From Ceratothoa steindachneri (Eukaryota > Arthropoda > Malacostraca > Isopoda > Cymothoidae): a DNA stretch of 64,000 nucleotides. The notes below the pieces were generated by a model that saw nothing but the letters and a program-made list of their open reading frames with translations, did no database searches and was not told where the DNA came from. The number at the start of each line of letters is the position of its first letter. Position 1 is the stretch's first letter. Below are positions 11,667 to 22,388 of the stretch, in pieces. The stretch is from assembly GCA_963969495.1 (NCBI GenBank), contig OZ018328.1, forward strand, positions 5,549,319 through 5,613,318. The letters are read 5' to 3'. Made by a program: the position numbers and the translations under genes.

Positions 11667-13690
11667 GTGACACAGCTAAATGTACGCAGTTGGCACGGGA
11701 TTCGCCATACGGTTGCCAACTGGATGCTCAACACACAAAGACCCGACATAGTACTCCTGAACTCAACCAGCCTACTTCCTCCCAACAACAGACTCCGCAT
11801 CGCAGGCTACCACACGTACCTATCTCCACAGGCGCGGTACCTAGGATAAGCGATTCTAGTAAAGCGCTCCATACACCACTCTTTCATCCAAACACATGAC
11901 GACTCCTTTCTAGCCTGCGAGATAGAGACAAGCTCCGATCCCATTCTAGTGGCCACACACTACAGACCACCACGCCTACAGTTAAACATAGAAGTCCCAC
12001 TTCGGGCCCTATCTAACCATAACATCCCTATCTTCTTCGCGGGAGACCTCAACGCCTTTCACCCGACACTCCTTTCGAACAACATGAATGACGCGGAAAG
12101 GTACCTGGCCGGTACCCTGCGGCGCTATCGCTGCAAGCACATCGGCCCTACCTTCCCCACATTCTTTGGTCCTCGTGGAGGTACCACGTCCCCGGACGTT
12201 GTCTTCCGCAACGACCACGCCACACGCTTCCACACACACATATCACCCGGTCCCCACCTACTCTCTGACCACATACCGATATGCCTCATCATATCCACAT
12301 CTCCCATACTCATACCTACACTACCTCTCTACGATTACAAAAATACAAACTGGGAAGAGTTCAGGAGAGATAATAGAAAACACGCCACAAAACCTCGACC
12401 TGGAGTACACCAATCCAGACCTGTTAGACGACCACTGGTGCTCAATCTTAAACACTATAACCACAGCACGCAACCTACACTCACCATAAAAAATTACACT
12501 TGCATAAAACATTTCACATTTTCCATACACACTCAGAGACTTATCACACAGTACAATAATCACTACACTAGAGGCCCACGACAACACAACATAAATCACT
12601 TACGTGCCCGCATCCTACAGTGCGTGCAGCTAGATAGGAACGGGCAGTGGCGAGAAGTCGTCCGCGATGCGGACGATACCCGTTGCACGGACCCTTCCTT
12701 CTTCTGGCGGCACGTAAAAAGGATGTTAGGCACTGATCCAGGCAAACCCATCACCCTCCAAGTAAACAACAAAACACTCACAGACACTAACGTCATCCTT
12801 GACTCATTTAGGTCCCACTGGAACACAGTACACACACACAACCCACCCAAACCACACGCGCGGGAGCACTTCCAGGAAGTCCAGGAGTGGTGTCGGGCCC
12901 ACGCTCACGAGCTAAGGCCCGCCCCCCTGATACGAATGGAGCTGCTCGATTACACATCCACACTGACCACTCCTACCACCGTCGAGGAAACAAAACACTA
13001 CATAAAAACGACACCAAAACGTGCCCCCGGCCCCTCCCGGCTACCAGCTACAATAATACACAACCTCCCCACAAACATATACCTCACACTTACACACCTA
13101 TTCAACGCCTCACTAGCCTCAAGCCACTTCCCTAAAATATTCAAAGTCTGTCACAACATACTTCTACACAAACCGAACAAAGACCCAAAACACTCAAACA
13201 ACTACAGGCCTATTGCTCTATTAGAGCACCTAGGCAAAATACTCGAACGAATGATCAACTGCCGCCTACGGGAGTACCTGGTTCTCCCCCCACCAATATA
13301 GGTTTAGGAGAGGCCGGTCCACTCAGGCTGTGACTATAGTTCACGACAGAATACAGAAAAAAACGCCAGGTACATCAGAAGACTCTCCATCAGCAAGGAC
13401 GTGGAGAAGGCCTTCGATAAAGTGTGGCACGAGGGACTCTGTGGGAAACTCGCGAACAATACGAAGTTACCTCTCTGCACCAGAAGGCTCCTCTCGCACT
13501 ACCTCACTGAACGGAGATGCCGCATAAAATACAATAATACCCTCTCACGACCCTTCACACCATAAACTAAAGGCATCATGAATAACGCGTTTTGACTGAG
13601 CAGACAGCCTCTCCTTCCTGACCAACCTCCATCCGTCGTCCAGTCACAAAACCTCGAGACCAAAGTATCCACACAAACACCACGCATCGG
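11667..13690 (+). pseudogene. I-like retrotransposon ORF2 (endonuclease and reverse transcriptase), frameshifted
   Basis: It starts with L-N-V-R-S-W-H-G-I-R-H, a typical APE endonuclease start (11667-11849). After a frameshift it continues in one long frame (11949-13301). That frame carries F-A-G-D-L-N-A-F-H (about 12032), T-S-P-D-V-V (about 12190) and L-L-S-D-H-I-P-I (about 12260), the endonuclease core. RT fingers follow (R-A-P-G-P-S-R-L-P about 13020; N-N-Y-R-P-I-A-L-L-E about 13200). A further frameshift near 13300 leads to D-V-E-K-A-F-D-K-V-W-H (about 13397), which holds the first catalytic Asp. The Y-x-D-D box and RNase H are not found before the Tc1 element at 14185, so the 3' end is missing. 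Pol proteins of this group nick target DNA and prime reverse transcription on it. Confidence 0.8.
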
Positions 13691-14184
13691 TGTCTAGCCA
13701 CCGACCTATCAACTCTTGCTATCTTTTCTCAAGTTATTTCCGCAACCTTTCCTCTACTACTGCCTGTTCGCCTGTGTTACACAGTGATTCCTCTCTTTCC
13801 TTTCTATACACAAAAGCAAGCACCTCTGCTTTTAATGTTCCTCGGGGCTTTGGACGCACCATTTATTTGAAACAAACATGAACAGGATTGAGACGGTGTG
13901 TTGGGTGCACTGAATGGAGTGCGGTCGGCATGAGTAAAGGGGGGGAGGTGCAGTATGATTTTAATGATAGTGGAATGATGCTTTAGGTGTGTATGAATGT
14001 ATAAGCTAGCGAATTACAGTACCATAAAAACAGATCAAAAAGCGTGTATTTGTATCGCAACATCTCCATAACTTTTACCGAGGTTTTCCTAATTGTTAGA
14101 CTATATAAACTCCGCAGGGGCAAAGGTTATGCATATTTAGATGAAAACGAAAGTTATGACCAGTTATGTAATTACTAGAAAATT
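13691..14184. other. No gene seen; flank of the Tc1 element
   Basis: AT-rich sequence with a TACAGTACC motif near 14016. It is possibly an older or outer repeat of the Tc1 element, but no matching partner was found at the other end. Confidence 0.35.
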
Positions 14185-14372
14185 AAAGTGTCCAAAATTA
14201 TCCGAACGCTTAGGTTTCTTGTAGAGAGAACCGGCATTGTTTGCATAGCAACTAACTTTATTTCAGTCATATTTCAGTTACTCTTCTCAGCTGTCGTCTC
14301 GGTAACATGCCTAAGAACTCTGTCCACGAGCTGATCGTAAAGCTGCGCCACCAAGATAGTGTTTCAATTGAA

Positions 14373-15614
14373 CAATTGTTGCTCTGGAAAGAGCACCTAC
14401 CCTACCTCCGTAGACTCGCAGGAGTGCTCAGTTTTGTTAACTTTTCCTGAGAGGCCTCAAGGGTCAGATACCACCCGCAGCTCAACGCGTCATGTTCCAA
14501 GAGCATGTAGACACTCACCACGGTGAAACACCCATTTATACCGACGGATCGAAAACTGATGTCGGGACTGGAAGTGCCGCGGTCCTTCCTTCTCACACCT
14601 TACCCTCCACCCTACCCCCTACAGCATCTGTCTTCTCAACAGAACTCGTACCTATCAAAAGAGCCGTACACGCCGTCGGTCTCCACACCCCAGGGTCATA
14701 TATCATATTTTCAGACTCTATGAGTGATAGTTCCCTCGCCACCCTGTAGCCAGAGAGATACTGTGAACTATACACCTCTTGACCGGACGCTATTACTCCA
14801 TAACGCTCTGTTGGCTGCCCGGACACTCAAACATCCAGGGAAATGAAACGGCCGACCTAGAAGCTAATAAGACCGCCCTCTATACTGCACCGTGCATTCA
14901 TGATTCGCCATCTTCCACCGAGACGACATCCCTCTCATCCGTAATTTGGTCAGAGAAGAATGGGACCGATACTGGAACTCATATGGACACCCTCACCTAC
15001 TCTAACTTTGTAAAAATGTTTCCCCGTGGCCATCATCCTACTCCCTCACCAGACGGCATGAAGTTATGCTGTAACGCCTGTGAATCGGCCTCTGTCGTCT
15101 CACCGGCGGACACTTAATGGCTAGCCAGAAACCACCATCTTGACAGAAGTGTCATTCTCGCATCTCGGTACAACACATCTTACTCACCTGCCCGCGATAC
15201 TCTGCCCATCAAAAGAAGTACTTCGGTCCTCACTCAACCTTTCCTTATATTCTCGGAGATTCTCCCCATGTTATGTCCAACTTAGTACGATTTATGGAAG
15301 ATGCCGGCCTTTCCTCTCAACTCTAGTACTTTAGTTACCTTACTGCCCTATATTTTAATCACATTTTACTTCCCTTACTTTTAGCCGAGCCTTGTCCATT
15401 CTTATTTTACCTGAAGGACCTTGATCGCATACTAGTGCTCTCTTTTATCTTTTTTTAATCTTTTAACTGAACCGATATTTCCACATTATTTGATCGCCTC
15501 TTTTGCTGGCAATACAGACTTTTATCCCTTGTTTATAATACGTAACTTAAGCTAGCTGAGCCTATAGGGCAAAAAGTGCTAGAAATCCTTGAAATAAATA
15601 AATAATAAATTGAA
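14373..15614 (+). mobile_element. 5'-truncated I/Jockey-type LINE with RNase H, inserted in Tc1
   Basis: The insert carries an RNase H domain: Y-T-D-G-S-K-T-D-V-G (about 14539), S-T-E-L-V-P-I-K-R-A (about 14640), F-S-D-S (about 14710) and C-W-L-P-G-H-S-N-I-Q-G-N-E-T-A-D (about 14810). A frameshift lies between the third and fourth blocks. It ends in an AAATAAATAAATAAT tail. The direct repeat ATTGAA flanks it (14367-14372 and 15609-15614), as expected for target-primed insertion. RT sequence is absent, so it is 5'-truncated. It may belong to the same family as the I-like element at 9.8-13.7 kb, but the two do not overlap enough to tell. Confidence 0.75.
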
Positions 15615-15669
15615 GCCATTTCCGAGGCTTTCCATCTCTCCAAAGGTGTAGTCCATAATATTGTCAACC

Positions 15670-16125
15670 TCCCCCGGTTCTCTCCTTCGATGCCTCTGTT
15701 ACATGAGCTACACTGGTTACCTATTCGCTTCCGTACCCACTACAAAATTCTTCTCATTACCTACAAGGCCCTAAACCTCAAGGCTCCACCTTATCTCTCG
15801 TGTGCCCTCCCGTCGTCAAGTCAAACTCCTCGGGCACTCCGGTCTAACCTCGCTCCCACCCTGAACACTCCTCGTTCTGTCCTCTGCTCGATGGGTGACC
15901 GTTCCTTCTCAGTTTGTGCTCCTAGACTCTGGAATGCTCTTCCTGCCCAAGTCCGATCCTCTCCCTCCCTTGCTACTTTTAAACATCTGAAGACTCATCT
16001 CTTCAGAATTACCTTCTCCCCTGTAAACTTTCTCTACACTCGCTACACAACCTGCGCTCTGGGAGGGCTAACAACCCTGAAGGACGCATTATAATTACAT
16101 ATTATTATACTATATTATTTTAAAT
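15670..16125 (+). mobile_element. L2/CR1-type LINE 3' end fragment, inserted in Tc1
   Basis: An open frame at 15690-16094 encodes the characteristic RT C-terminus: L-H-W-L-P-I-R-F-R-T-H-Y-K, then Y-K-A-L-N, A-P-P-Y-L, D-R-S-F-S-V-C-A-P-R-L-W-N-A-L-P and F-K-H-L-K-T-H-L-F. This arrangement is typical of L2-like elements. The 3' side is rich in ATTATT. The direct repeat TCAACC (15664-15669 and 16126-16131) flanks it. Only about 455 bp remain, a severe 5' truncation. Confidence 0.8.
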
Positions 16126-16990
16126 CAACCGGTAGGCCAGGAAAGACCGAGCCATTACCCAAATTGTGGAGAAGGACCGTTTCAATAGGGCTGCGGCAGT
16201 TTCTCGAGAGATTAGTGAAGTTTTATCCATCATTGTCTCCGAGGCAGTCTGTGTCACGTCGGCTGAAGGAAGACAATCGTCACGCTCAAGCTATTGATCA
16301 GTCAAAATACAAAGTAGGCTTGTCTTGCATACTGGGCACGTTAGCTGAACAGATGACCAATGGAGCAAAGTTTACTTCATTGATGAATCTAAGTTCAATT
16401 TGTTCTGAGGCGATGGCAGGAGGATCGCTCTTCACAGACCAGGCGAAAGATTGTCTTAATTGTACTCCCAAAAAGTGTAAAGTTTAGCGGAGCAAGTGTC
16501 ATGACCGTGGGTGTGATATCGCTAGAGGGCAGTGAATGTACAAGAGATTTCTGTGACAGCATTCTTTGTCCCATCTGCGAGCCTCCGAAGCCTCACCTGC
16601 AATTTTCATGCAAGTTAATCCCCACCCAAGGTCGGGGAAGACCTTGCTACAAGACGAGCACATTATTGTTAACTAACCTGCACAAAGTCCTGATCTGAAT
16701 CCCATTGAAACTGTTTGAAAGGTGCTGAGAGAGGTCTAAAATGGAATCCAAACCCAGTTCAAAAAGACGTAAAATCTTAAAGTTGAATGGAGCAAGACGA
16801 CTGGGCAAGTGTTTCATCAGTTGGTTCGTTCCTGTTGTTGCACGAGATGTCAAAGCACCATTGAGAATAAAGACCTCGACACTAAATACTAATCAATTAT
16901 AACTTTAAAAAAAATTGTTTTCTACTTAGAATTTAATCGTTATATTGCAATCTAAATTTGTTTCCCTTGTTCGGATCATTTTGAACATTT

Positions 16991-18640
16991 CATTTTTTTA
17001 TTTTCTATTAAATTACTTATATGGTGACCAGGCTTTAGGTCGATGGTGACGGATGCCATATTTAGGGCATCAAACCTGCACTAGGTTTAAATGGGTAGGA
17101 ATGTGTGGAGTCTTTGGGCCCGTATCTTGACCTGGGGAGAAGGACCCTGAGGGCAGGAGAGGCTCGAGAAGACCAGGCTTCATCCTCGGCTGCAGGGAGT
17201 TGCCGAGACACCGGTCTGTTGGTGCTCGCCTATAGGCACTCTCGATCCTGCTCGTCATCGAGGTATCCTTCCACTAGCCTTTACCTAAAAAGGTATGGGG
17301 GGGGGCGGTGCAGTTGCTGGTGGGTGCCAAGGTGTGTCCACGAACCTGTGGGACTGCACGCCGTCCCTCTGGGGGGAGCTTGCGCTTCGCTACTTAGATT
17401 CAAATTTAAAATCTAGAAAAAAGCAGCCATGGTTAAATTTTTATAAATTTTCTGAAATTCGCCAATTATAATAATTTAAAAAGGAACTAAACTAAATTTC
17501 CCCCCTTTCAAAATATCACGTTGCTAAAATATAGTTATAGAATAGAAGAAGAAGATATATAAAAATAAATTTTCTGAACTTCACCATTTGTAATTTTTTG
17601 TGTTTTAAAAAATTCACAAAATTTCAATGCTTATATTTATTTCTGAACTTCACCATTTTGTTTTTTGATATAAAAGAATTATTAGAAATAACTTTGATGA
17701 AAAAACATTTATTAATTCTTCATCTATTTTCAAAAATCCCATTATACAATTATAGAGTTAGTGATGATGATGATAACTTTCATTTTATTCATCCAAATTT
17801 GCCAGCTTTTCCTCATACGTAGTTTATCCATGTTGGTTACCATACACCAATTTTGGAAACCTTGGATTTCTCTGTCAACAGTTATCTAATATGTTGATAG
17901 AAATACAGGCGTTCTGATCTTTTTGGACGGTACTGTGTGTAGGTGAAATTGAGATTTACAAGGATGAAACTGTGTGTGAGTGGAGTATATGAACCTGTAA
18001 TAATGGAAGTGAGCTTGGGCAAGAAAGCTGTTGTACAATGCCAGTTTCGCTAACGCGTTCTTAACAAAGTCTAAGCATATCGCGTTTAATGCGATTCTTA
18101 CATATCCATAGAAGTGAAGGTGAGAAAGAGAGGTTCTGGGATAACTTGGAATGAGTGGTGGATTGAATTGGGAATGAATATTGAGTGACAAAATTAAGGG
18201 ATAACTGGAGCTTTTGGTACATCAGGAGAGAATGAAAATGGAGAAAGGGTGGTAGGGTTCTGTGTTGAAAGAAACTTGTGTAGCGAACATTCTTTCGCCG
18301 CAAGGATGTAAATAAATATACACGGGTTAGGCAAAGGGAAGGGGGAAGAACTTAAGAGTATGATTATACGGGTCTAGTAAGAAGGAATACGAGGCGGGAC
18401 GCATTTGATGTGAAATCTGTAAGAGGTATGAGTGTGGGACTATCTCAGCACATGACTCTTGTCTAAGGTTAAACTGGTTGGTGCATGAAAGATAAGACGA
18501 GGAAAGTGGAATGAAGAGAGAATCAAAAGTGAAAAGTTATTGAATTAGTGAGAGTATAAGAGAGGAGCTAGAGCAAATATGGAAATGTTGGTAGTCATTA
18601 CAGTGGGTGTGTCCGAACTAGAAAGAAGAAGCTGAATGAT
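16991..18640. other. No gene recognised
   Basis: 17040-17400 is GC-rich and resembles retroelement leader sequence but shows no motif. 17400-18640 is AT-rich with scattered short frames of no recognisable content. Confidence 0.4.
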
Positions 18641-18842
18641 GGAATGATATGAAGTGTGTATTGGAAAGCAAAAATCGGGGTATCCTTGCAGGCGGTTGAA
18701 TGCAGGAACACTGACGATGAGATACACATAGCCTTTGGCCCATTGCGAGTGCCTCCCCCTTCCCCCCCCCCTCCTCTTTTGAAGGGTTCCACTCTCGCTG
18801 GTCGGTGTAAAAAAAACTGCTTCCAGGACACCTCGACCCATA

Positions 18843-18895
18843 GTGTTCGGGCTCACCAATGATTGTCATTCTGATCTTTATGTGAATTTAATTAT
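18843..18895 (+). repeat. Short dispersed repeat, copy 1
   Basis: About 50 bases here match 37038-37092 on the same strand, including the shared string CATTCTGATCTTTATG. The element type is unknown. Confidence 0.5.
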
Positions 18896-20345
18896 CTGAA
18901 AGCGAAAGAAGGATGGCGCACCACAGTAGTAACAAGTTTTCCTGCACCATTTTGGTACCTGCCAAGTTGGCGACCTCAGAATGAAACCCCTTAGCACCGA
19001 CCTTGCCCACAGCAGCGGTCCTTTGTTCTCTACAAAGGAAATAATCCTAGCCTTCTAATTGACCACTGTGACCTAATTTGTATGCTGATTTTGTGAGCGG
19101 AATTGCTTAGATGTAGCATTAAGCATATGTGCACTTTTGCCAACTCTTACGAAGTAGATCATCTCCCATCGACAGATTGGCTGTACCGTTAGCTCTTTTT
19201 AGGAACTATTCATTCTTGCTTTATTAGTCCTCTTATGCCGCTCTTAACAATGCCATGTCATTATTTCCTACTTAACCCAGCCTAACCCTTATATTTGAAT
19301 TCACAACACTGGTAAACTATTTAAATAGCTATGTAAGAAAGGTTAGTGACGATAAATAGTAAAGTAATAAATAGGTGGAGATATCTTTGATGTATTCCGC
19401 CATGTAGAAACCATTAAATCAATAATAATAATAATTGACCTCCTTTAGTCCATCATCACCCCTTGTTTTTAGTGTGGTCATTCTTTGTATCTCCCAAGCA
19501 ATTCTCTGTTTTACAATGTCGCCTTTAATATATCACTTAAACCAATCAACTAATCTTCATACCGACCCTTCTCTCCCAAACCCCTCGAAATAGTGTTACG
19601 TTGACGTGTTTATTATGCAATAAGCAAAACTGTTAATTTCACAGCAGTGAAGTGTAGCAGAGTTTACTCACATCTTCAAAATATTTGATATTTGCAGTTA
19701 AGAAGTTGTTTGTTTTGCATATTTCTATATAAATATATATCAAAACAATTTGCATTTAATTTTGTTAAATTTTCCGAAATGTCATCTGTACCGTAAATGT
19801 TTTGCAGAGGAAATTTTATTTATTTTAGGAAATAATATATTTTGAGATTACTTTGTATTTTTCTCCAGGGGGATTGTTTCCACATTGAGTCATGGCTGTA
19901 GTCTGTTAATACGAGCATTTTATTTAAACCCCAGCCATCATCAGAACCGATTGACCAAAGGGACGATGAGGGGTGATTGATACCGCCATGAGTGAATGGG
20001 GTCCGTAATAGTCCCCATTTGGCTGCCCAATACGTAGGGTGGAGCGCATACGAGTCGCTCAGTGAGGCCGATTATTATGAAGAGGCGGGAAGCAATTCGT
20101 TTCTGCCACCGCCCCGTTTCCTGGAAAAAACCTCGTCTCCATCGGCCACGTTCGCCGTTGGAAGGAAAATCACAGTGGATTTTGTAGATATTAGGAAAAG
20201 GCAGGGGGTGAAAAAATAATGAACCAAAATAAAATGTAAGGAGAGTTGCGAATGACTTCCTACGTTGCCCGAGCGCCGTATCGACTTTGCTATCCCGAGT
20301 TTAAAAAAAAAGAGAACCAAGCCAAGGTTTTAAATCGCTCGTTTG
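18896..20345. other. No gene recognised
   Basis: AT-rich sequence; the frame at 19992-20219 has no recognisable motif. It may include the outer 5' leader of the retroelement that follows. Confidence 0.4.
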
Positions 20346-20803
20346 CTCTTCTCGCCCCCTCCCTGAGGATCACCGTGTCGTGGTGGAGGGGTTTGCGTAC
20401 TTCAATGACACCTTGGGCTATGTCAGTGAAGACTGATGAACATTATTGTCCATCAGTCAGTCTTCAGGGGTCCTACCTTGCTGAACAGGCCACTGTGGAG
20501 GAGTCAGACTAAGGATCCTCACACCTTTGTGTTGAGTACCGCTGTATGGGTTGCTGATCATGTTCACCGGAGGTATCGCCTTGAAGGCCGCACTTGTTCT
20601 GGGCTGTGATAGCGTTTCACAGCATGGGTCTTAGCCTAGCCATCGTCACAGTTCCATTCATGGCGTTGCACTGTTTTTAAAACGACAGCTGTAGCGTGGG
20701 GGAGGGCTACCCTGAGGGTAGTGTGAAGCGCCTAGTCTGGGGACAACTACAATTACATGACTCCACTTTCCCAGGGGTACGTGTTCTTTTAATACAAATA
20801 TTT
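20346..20803 (+). other. 5' leader of Jockey/I-type element with long hairpin
   Basis: This GC-rich segment directly precedes the gag-like ORF1. An imperfect hairpin lies at about 20429-20469, where TGAAGACTGA pairs with TCAGTCTTCA. The GTCGTGGTGGAGGGG motif just before it looks like a structured leader. Whether it is a promoter, an internal ribosome entry or a ribozyme-like fold cannot be decided here. Confidence 0.45.
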
Positions 20804-21738
20804 ATGGGTAAAAATATTAAAAACTTTTCCCAGAGGCCCCAGGCTTCTGGTCCCCGTGCCACCAATGACCGTGATCTTCGTAGACTCGATCCTTTTGGTT
20901 CCGAGGTCAACGATGATCTCGATTATGATAGATTTGTAGTTTTAAAATGAGACTGACACACCAATAAGTAAGGCTGACATTTTCAATGTCTATGAAGACT
21001 GTTGCCAAATGTGGCCTAGGAATGATGGCTGCCTTGTTGCGGAGTCCTCTTCATTTGATCAGCATCAAAAAATCAAAGCACTAGATTCTCTTGCTTCCCT
21101 CAGTATCTCCTCTTCAGCCCATCCTACCTTTAACACCTGCAAGGGGGTTATCAGGTCCGGGGAGCTTATTGAATATGATGTGGACCGGCTTGTTGCTAAA
21201 CTGACTTCTCAAAAGTTAGTTGGTGCATACCGCATCACTCATAATGTTAATGGCAGCAGAGTTCCTTCCGCTACTATCATATTAACTTTCAATAGGTTGG
21301 AACTCCCTAAGAATATCAAGGCTGGTTATCTGTTTATTCCTGTGAAGCCCTACATGGAGAATCCTCGTAGGTGCTTTCATTGTCAACGTTTTGGACATGT
21401 CAGTAAACTGCAGACAGGAGAGGGTATGTTTCAATTGTTCCTCTGATTTCCATGGAACAGCGTAGACTCGTCACCCTTGTTCCAACTGTGGTGGCGATCA
21501 CCTAGCCACCTCTAAGCAGTGCACCTTTATCTTGTATGAGAGAGAGGTTGTTGCTCTTCGGAATAAATTCCGAATTAGCACGAAAGATGCTAGAAGAAAA
21601 GCTAAAGAATTATACATACAACCAGGAGTGAATTTTGCGGACACTCTTAGAGCGACCAGAACGGTCCGTAACAGACAGCAGAGACCATTCAGACCACTTT
21701 TACGGCCGCAGAATATCCATCAAGAAGCCCCAATATAA
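20804..21738 (+). pseudogene. Jockey/I-type ORF1 (gag-like, zinc knuckles), two frameshifts
   Basis: From ATG at 20804 it reads a basic N-terminus, then L-D-P-F-G-S-E-V-N-D-D-L-D-Y-D-R-F, matching the ORF1 copy at 32.6-33.1 kb. After a stop near 20947 the next frame gives a PRE-like domain with C-K-G-V-I-R-S-G-E-L-I-E-Y-D-V (about 21140) and K-P-Y-M. The first knuckle C-F-H-C-Q-R-F-G-H (about 21374) follows. A second frameshift lies inside the knuckle array; the later frame shows C-S-N-C-G-G-D-H (about 21482) and a basic tail. Proteins of this type coat the element RNA. Its arrangement equals that of the minus-strand copies at 32.6, 41.8 and 43.8 kb. Confidence 0.8.
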
Positions 21739-22388
21739 TTTCTGCCTCAGAATGATGCTCCTCCACCCTCTCCAATCATTATGAAGGTTCCTGCTTCTCC
21801 TAAACCAAGGCGCAAGAAGACTCTCCGTTCCTCAGAGTCCCCTCTATCACCATCTAATTAACCATTAACATGTCCTGAAGACATGGAGGCAGATTCCGAG
21901 GATGTTCGTGTGGTGTTCGTTTCACCTTTGGACATCCTGTTTCCTCCCACTGAATCTGCCTTGAGTCTATCAGTCACAACTATCCAGCCTATTACATCTG
22001 AAGCATCAGTAACTCCAGAAGAAGCTGAAAGGATTTTTCTGATCCAGCTTTGGCTGTGGCCCTTTTGGAAGAGGAGAAACAGCCTTCTGGGGTTTCCTCA
22101 CCCACCCCAGCTGACCCACCAACCACCTCTCAGAATGACTCGGTACCATCTCTCTCGACATTACTGCCTACCAGTACAGAGGACCCGATATCTTCAGAGG
22201 CATCTTTGCCAGCAAAAAACACCGTCATATTCACAACTGACAGATGGTTCTTTGCCATCTAATTAAAAAGCCATCCCCAAAACATTCAAACTACCTATAC
22301 CTCAAATGTTAATTACGCCTAAAAATCAAAAAGGTTCACAACCCCAGTCACCATCAGGTGCAAAGAAAAATTTAATTACCCTTAAACG

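Larger units (their letters stand above)
14307..16860 (+). pseudogene. Tc1-type transposase, degenerate and interrupted
   Basis: An ATG at 14307 opens M-P-K-N-S-V-H-E-L-I-V-K-L-R. After the first insertion it reads the helix-turn-helix S-E-A-F-H-L-S-K-G-V-V-H-N-I-V-N (15612-15665). After the second it reads G-R-P-G-K, then R-A-I-T-Q-I-V-E-K-D (about 16150-16185) and Y-F-I-D-E-S-K-F-N-L-F (about 16372-16405), which holds the first catalytic Asp. S-P-D-L-N-P-I-E follows at about 16687, near the last acidic residue. A K-x-x-L-R-E block and a basic C-terminus follow. Tc1 transposases cut the element out and insert it at TA sites. Stops and frameshifts make this copy inactive. Confidence 0.8.
14185..16990 (+). 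mobile_element. Tc1/mariner element split by two LINE insertions
   Basis: Terminal inverted repeats of about 22 bp are visible: AAAGTGTCCAAAATTATCC at 14185 and its imperfect complement ending at 16990. The internal region is a decayed Tc1-type transposase interrupted at 14373-15614 and 15670-16125 by retrotransposon pieces. Removing both restores a continuous order of transposase motifs, so the insertions came later. A flanking TA duplication is plausible on the left but not preserved on the right. Confidence 0.8.

Noticed and set aside
9840..15120. One continuous full-length I element from ORF1 to RNase H
   Set aside because: The left terminal repeat of the Tc1 element (14185) lies between the RT and the RNase H, and the RNase H piece has its own flanking direct repeat, so it is a separate insertion.
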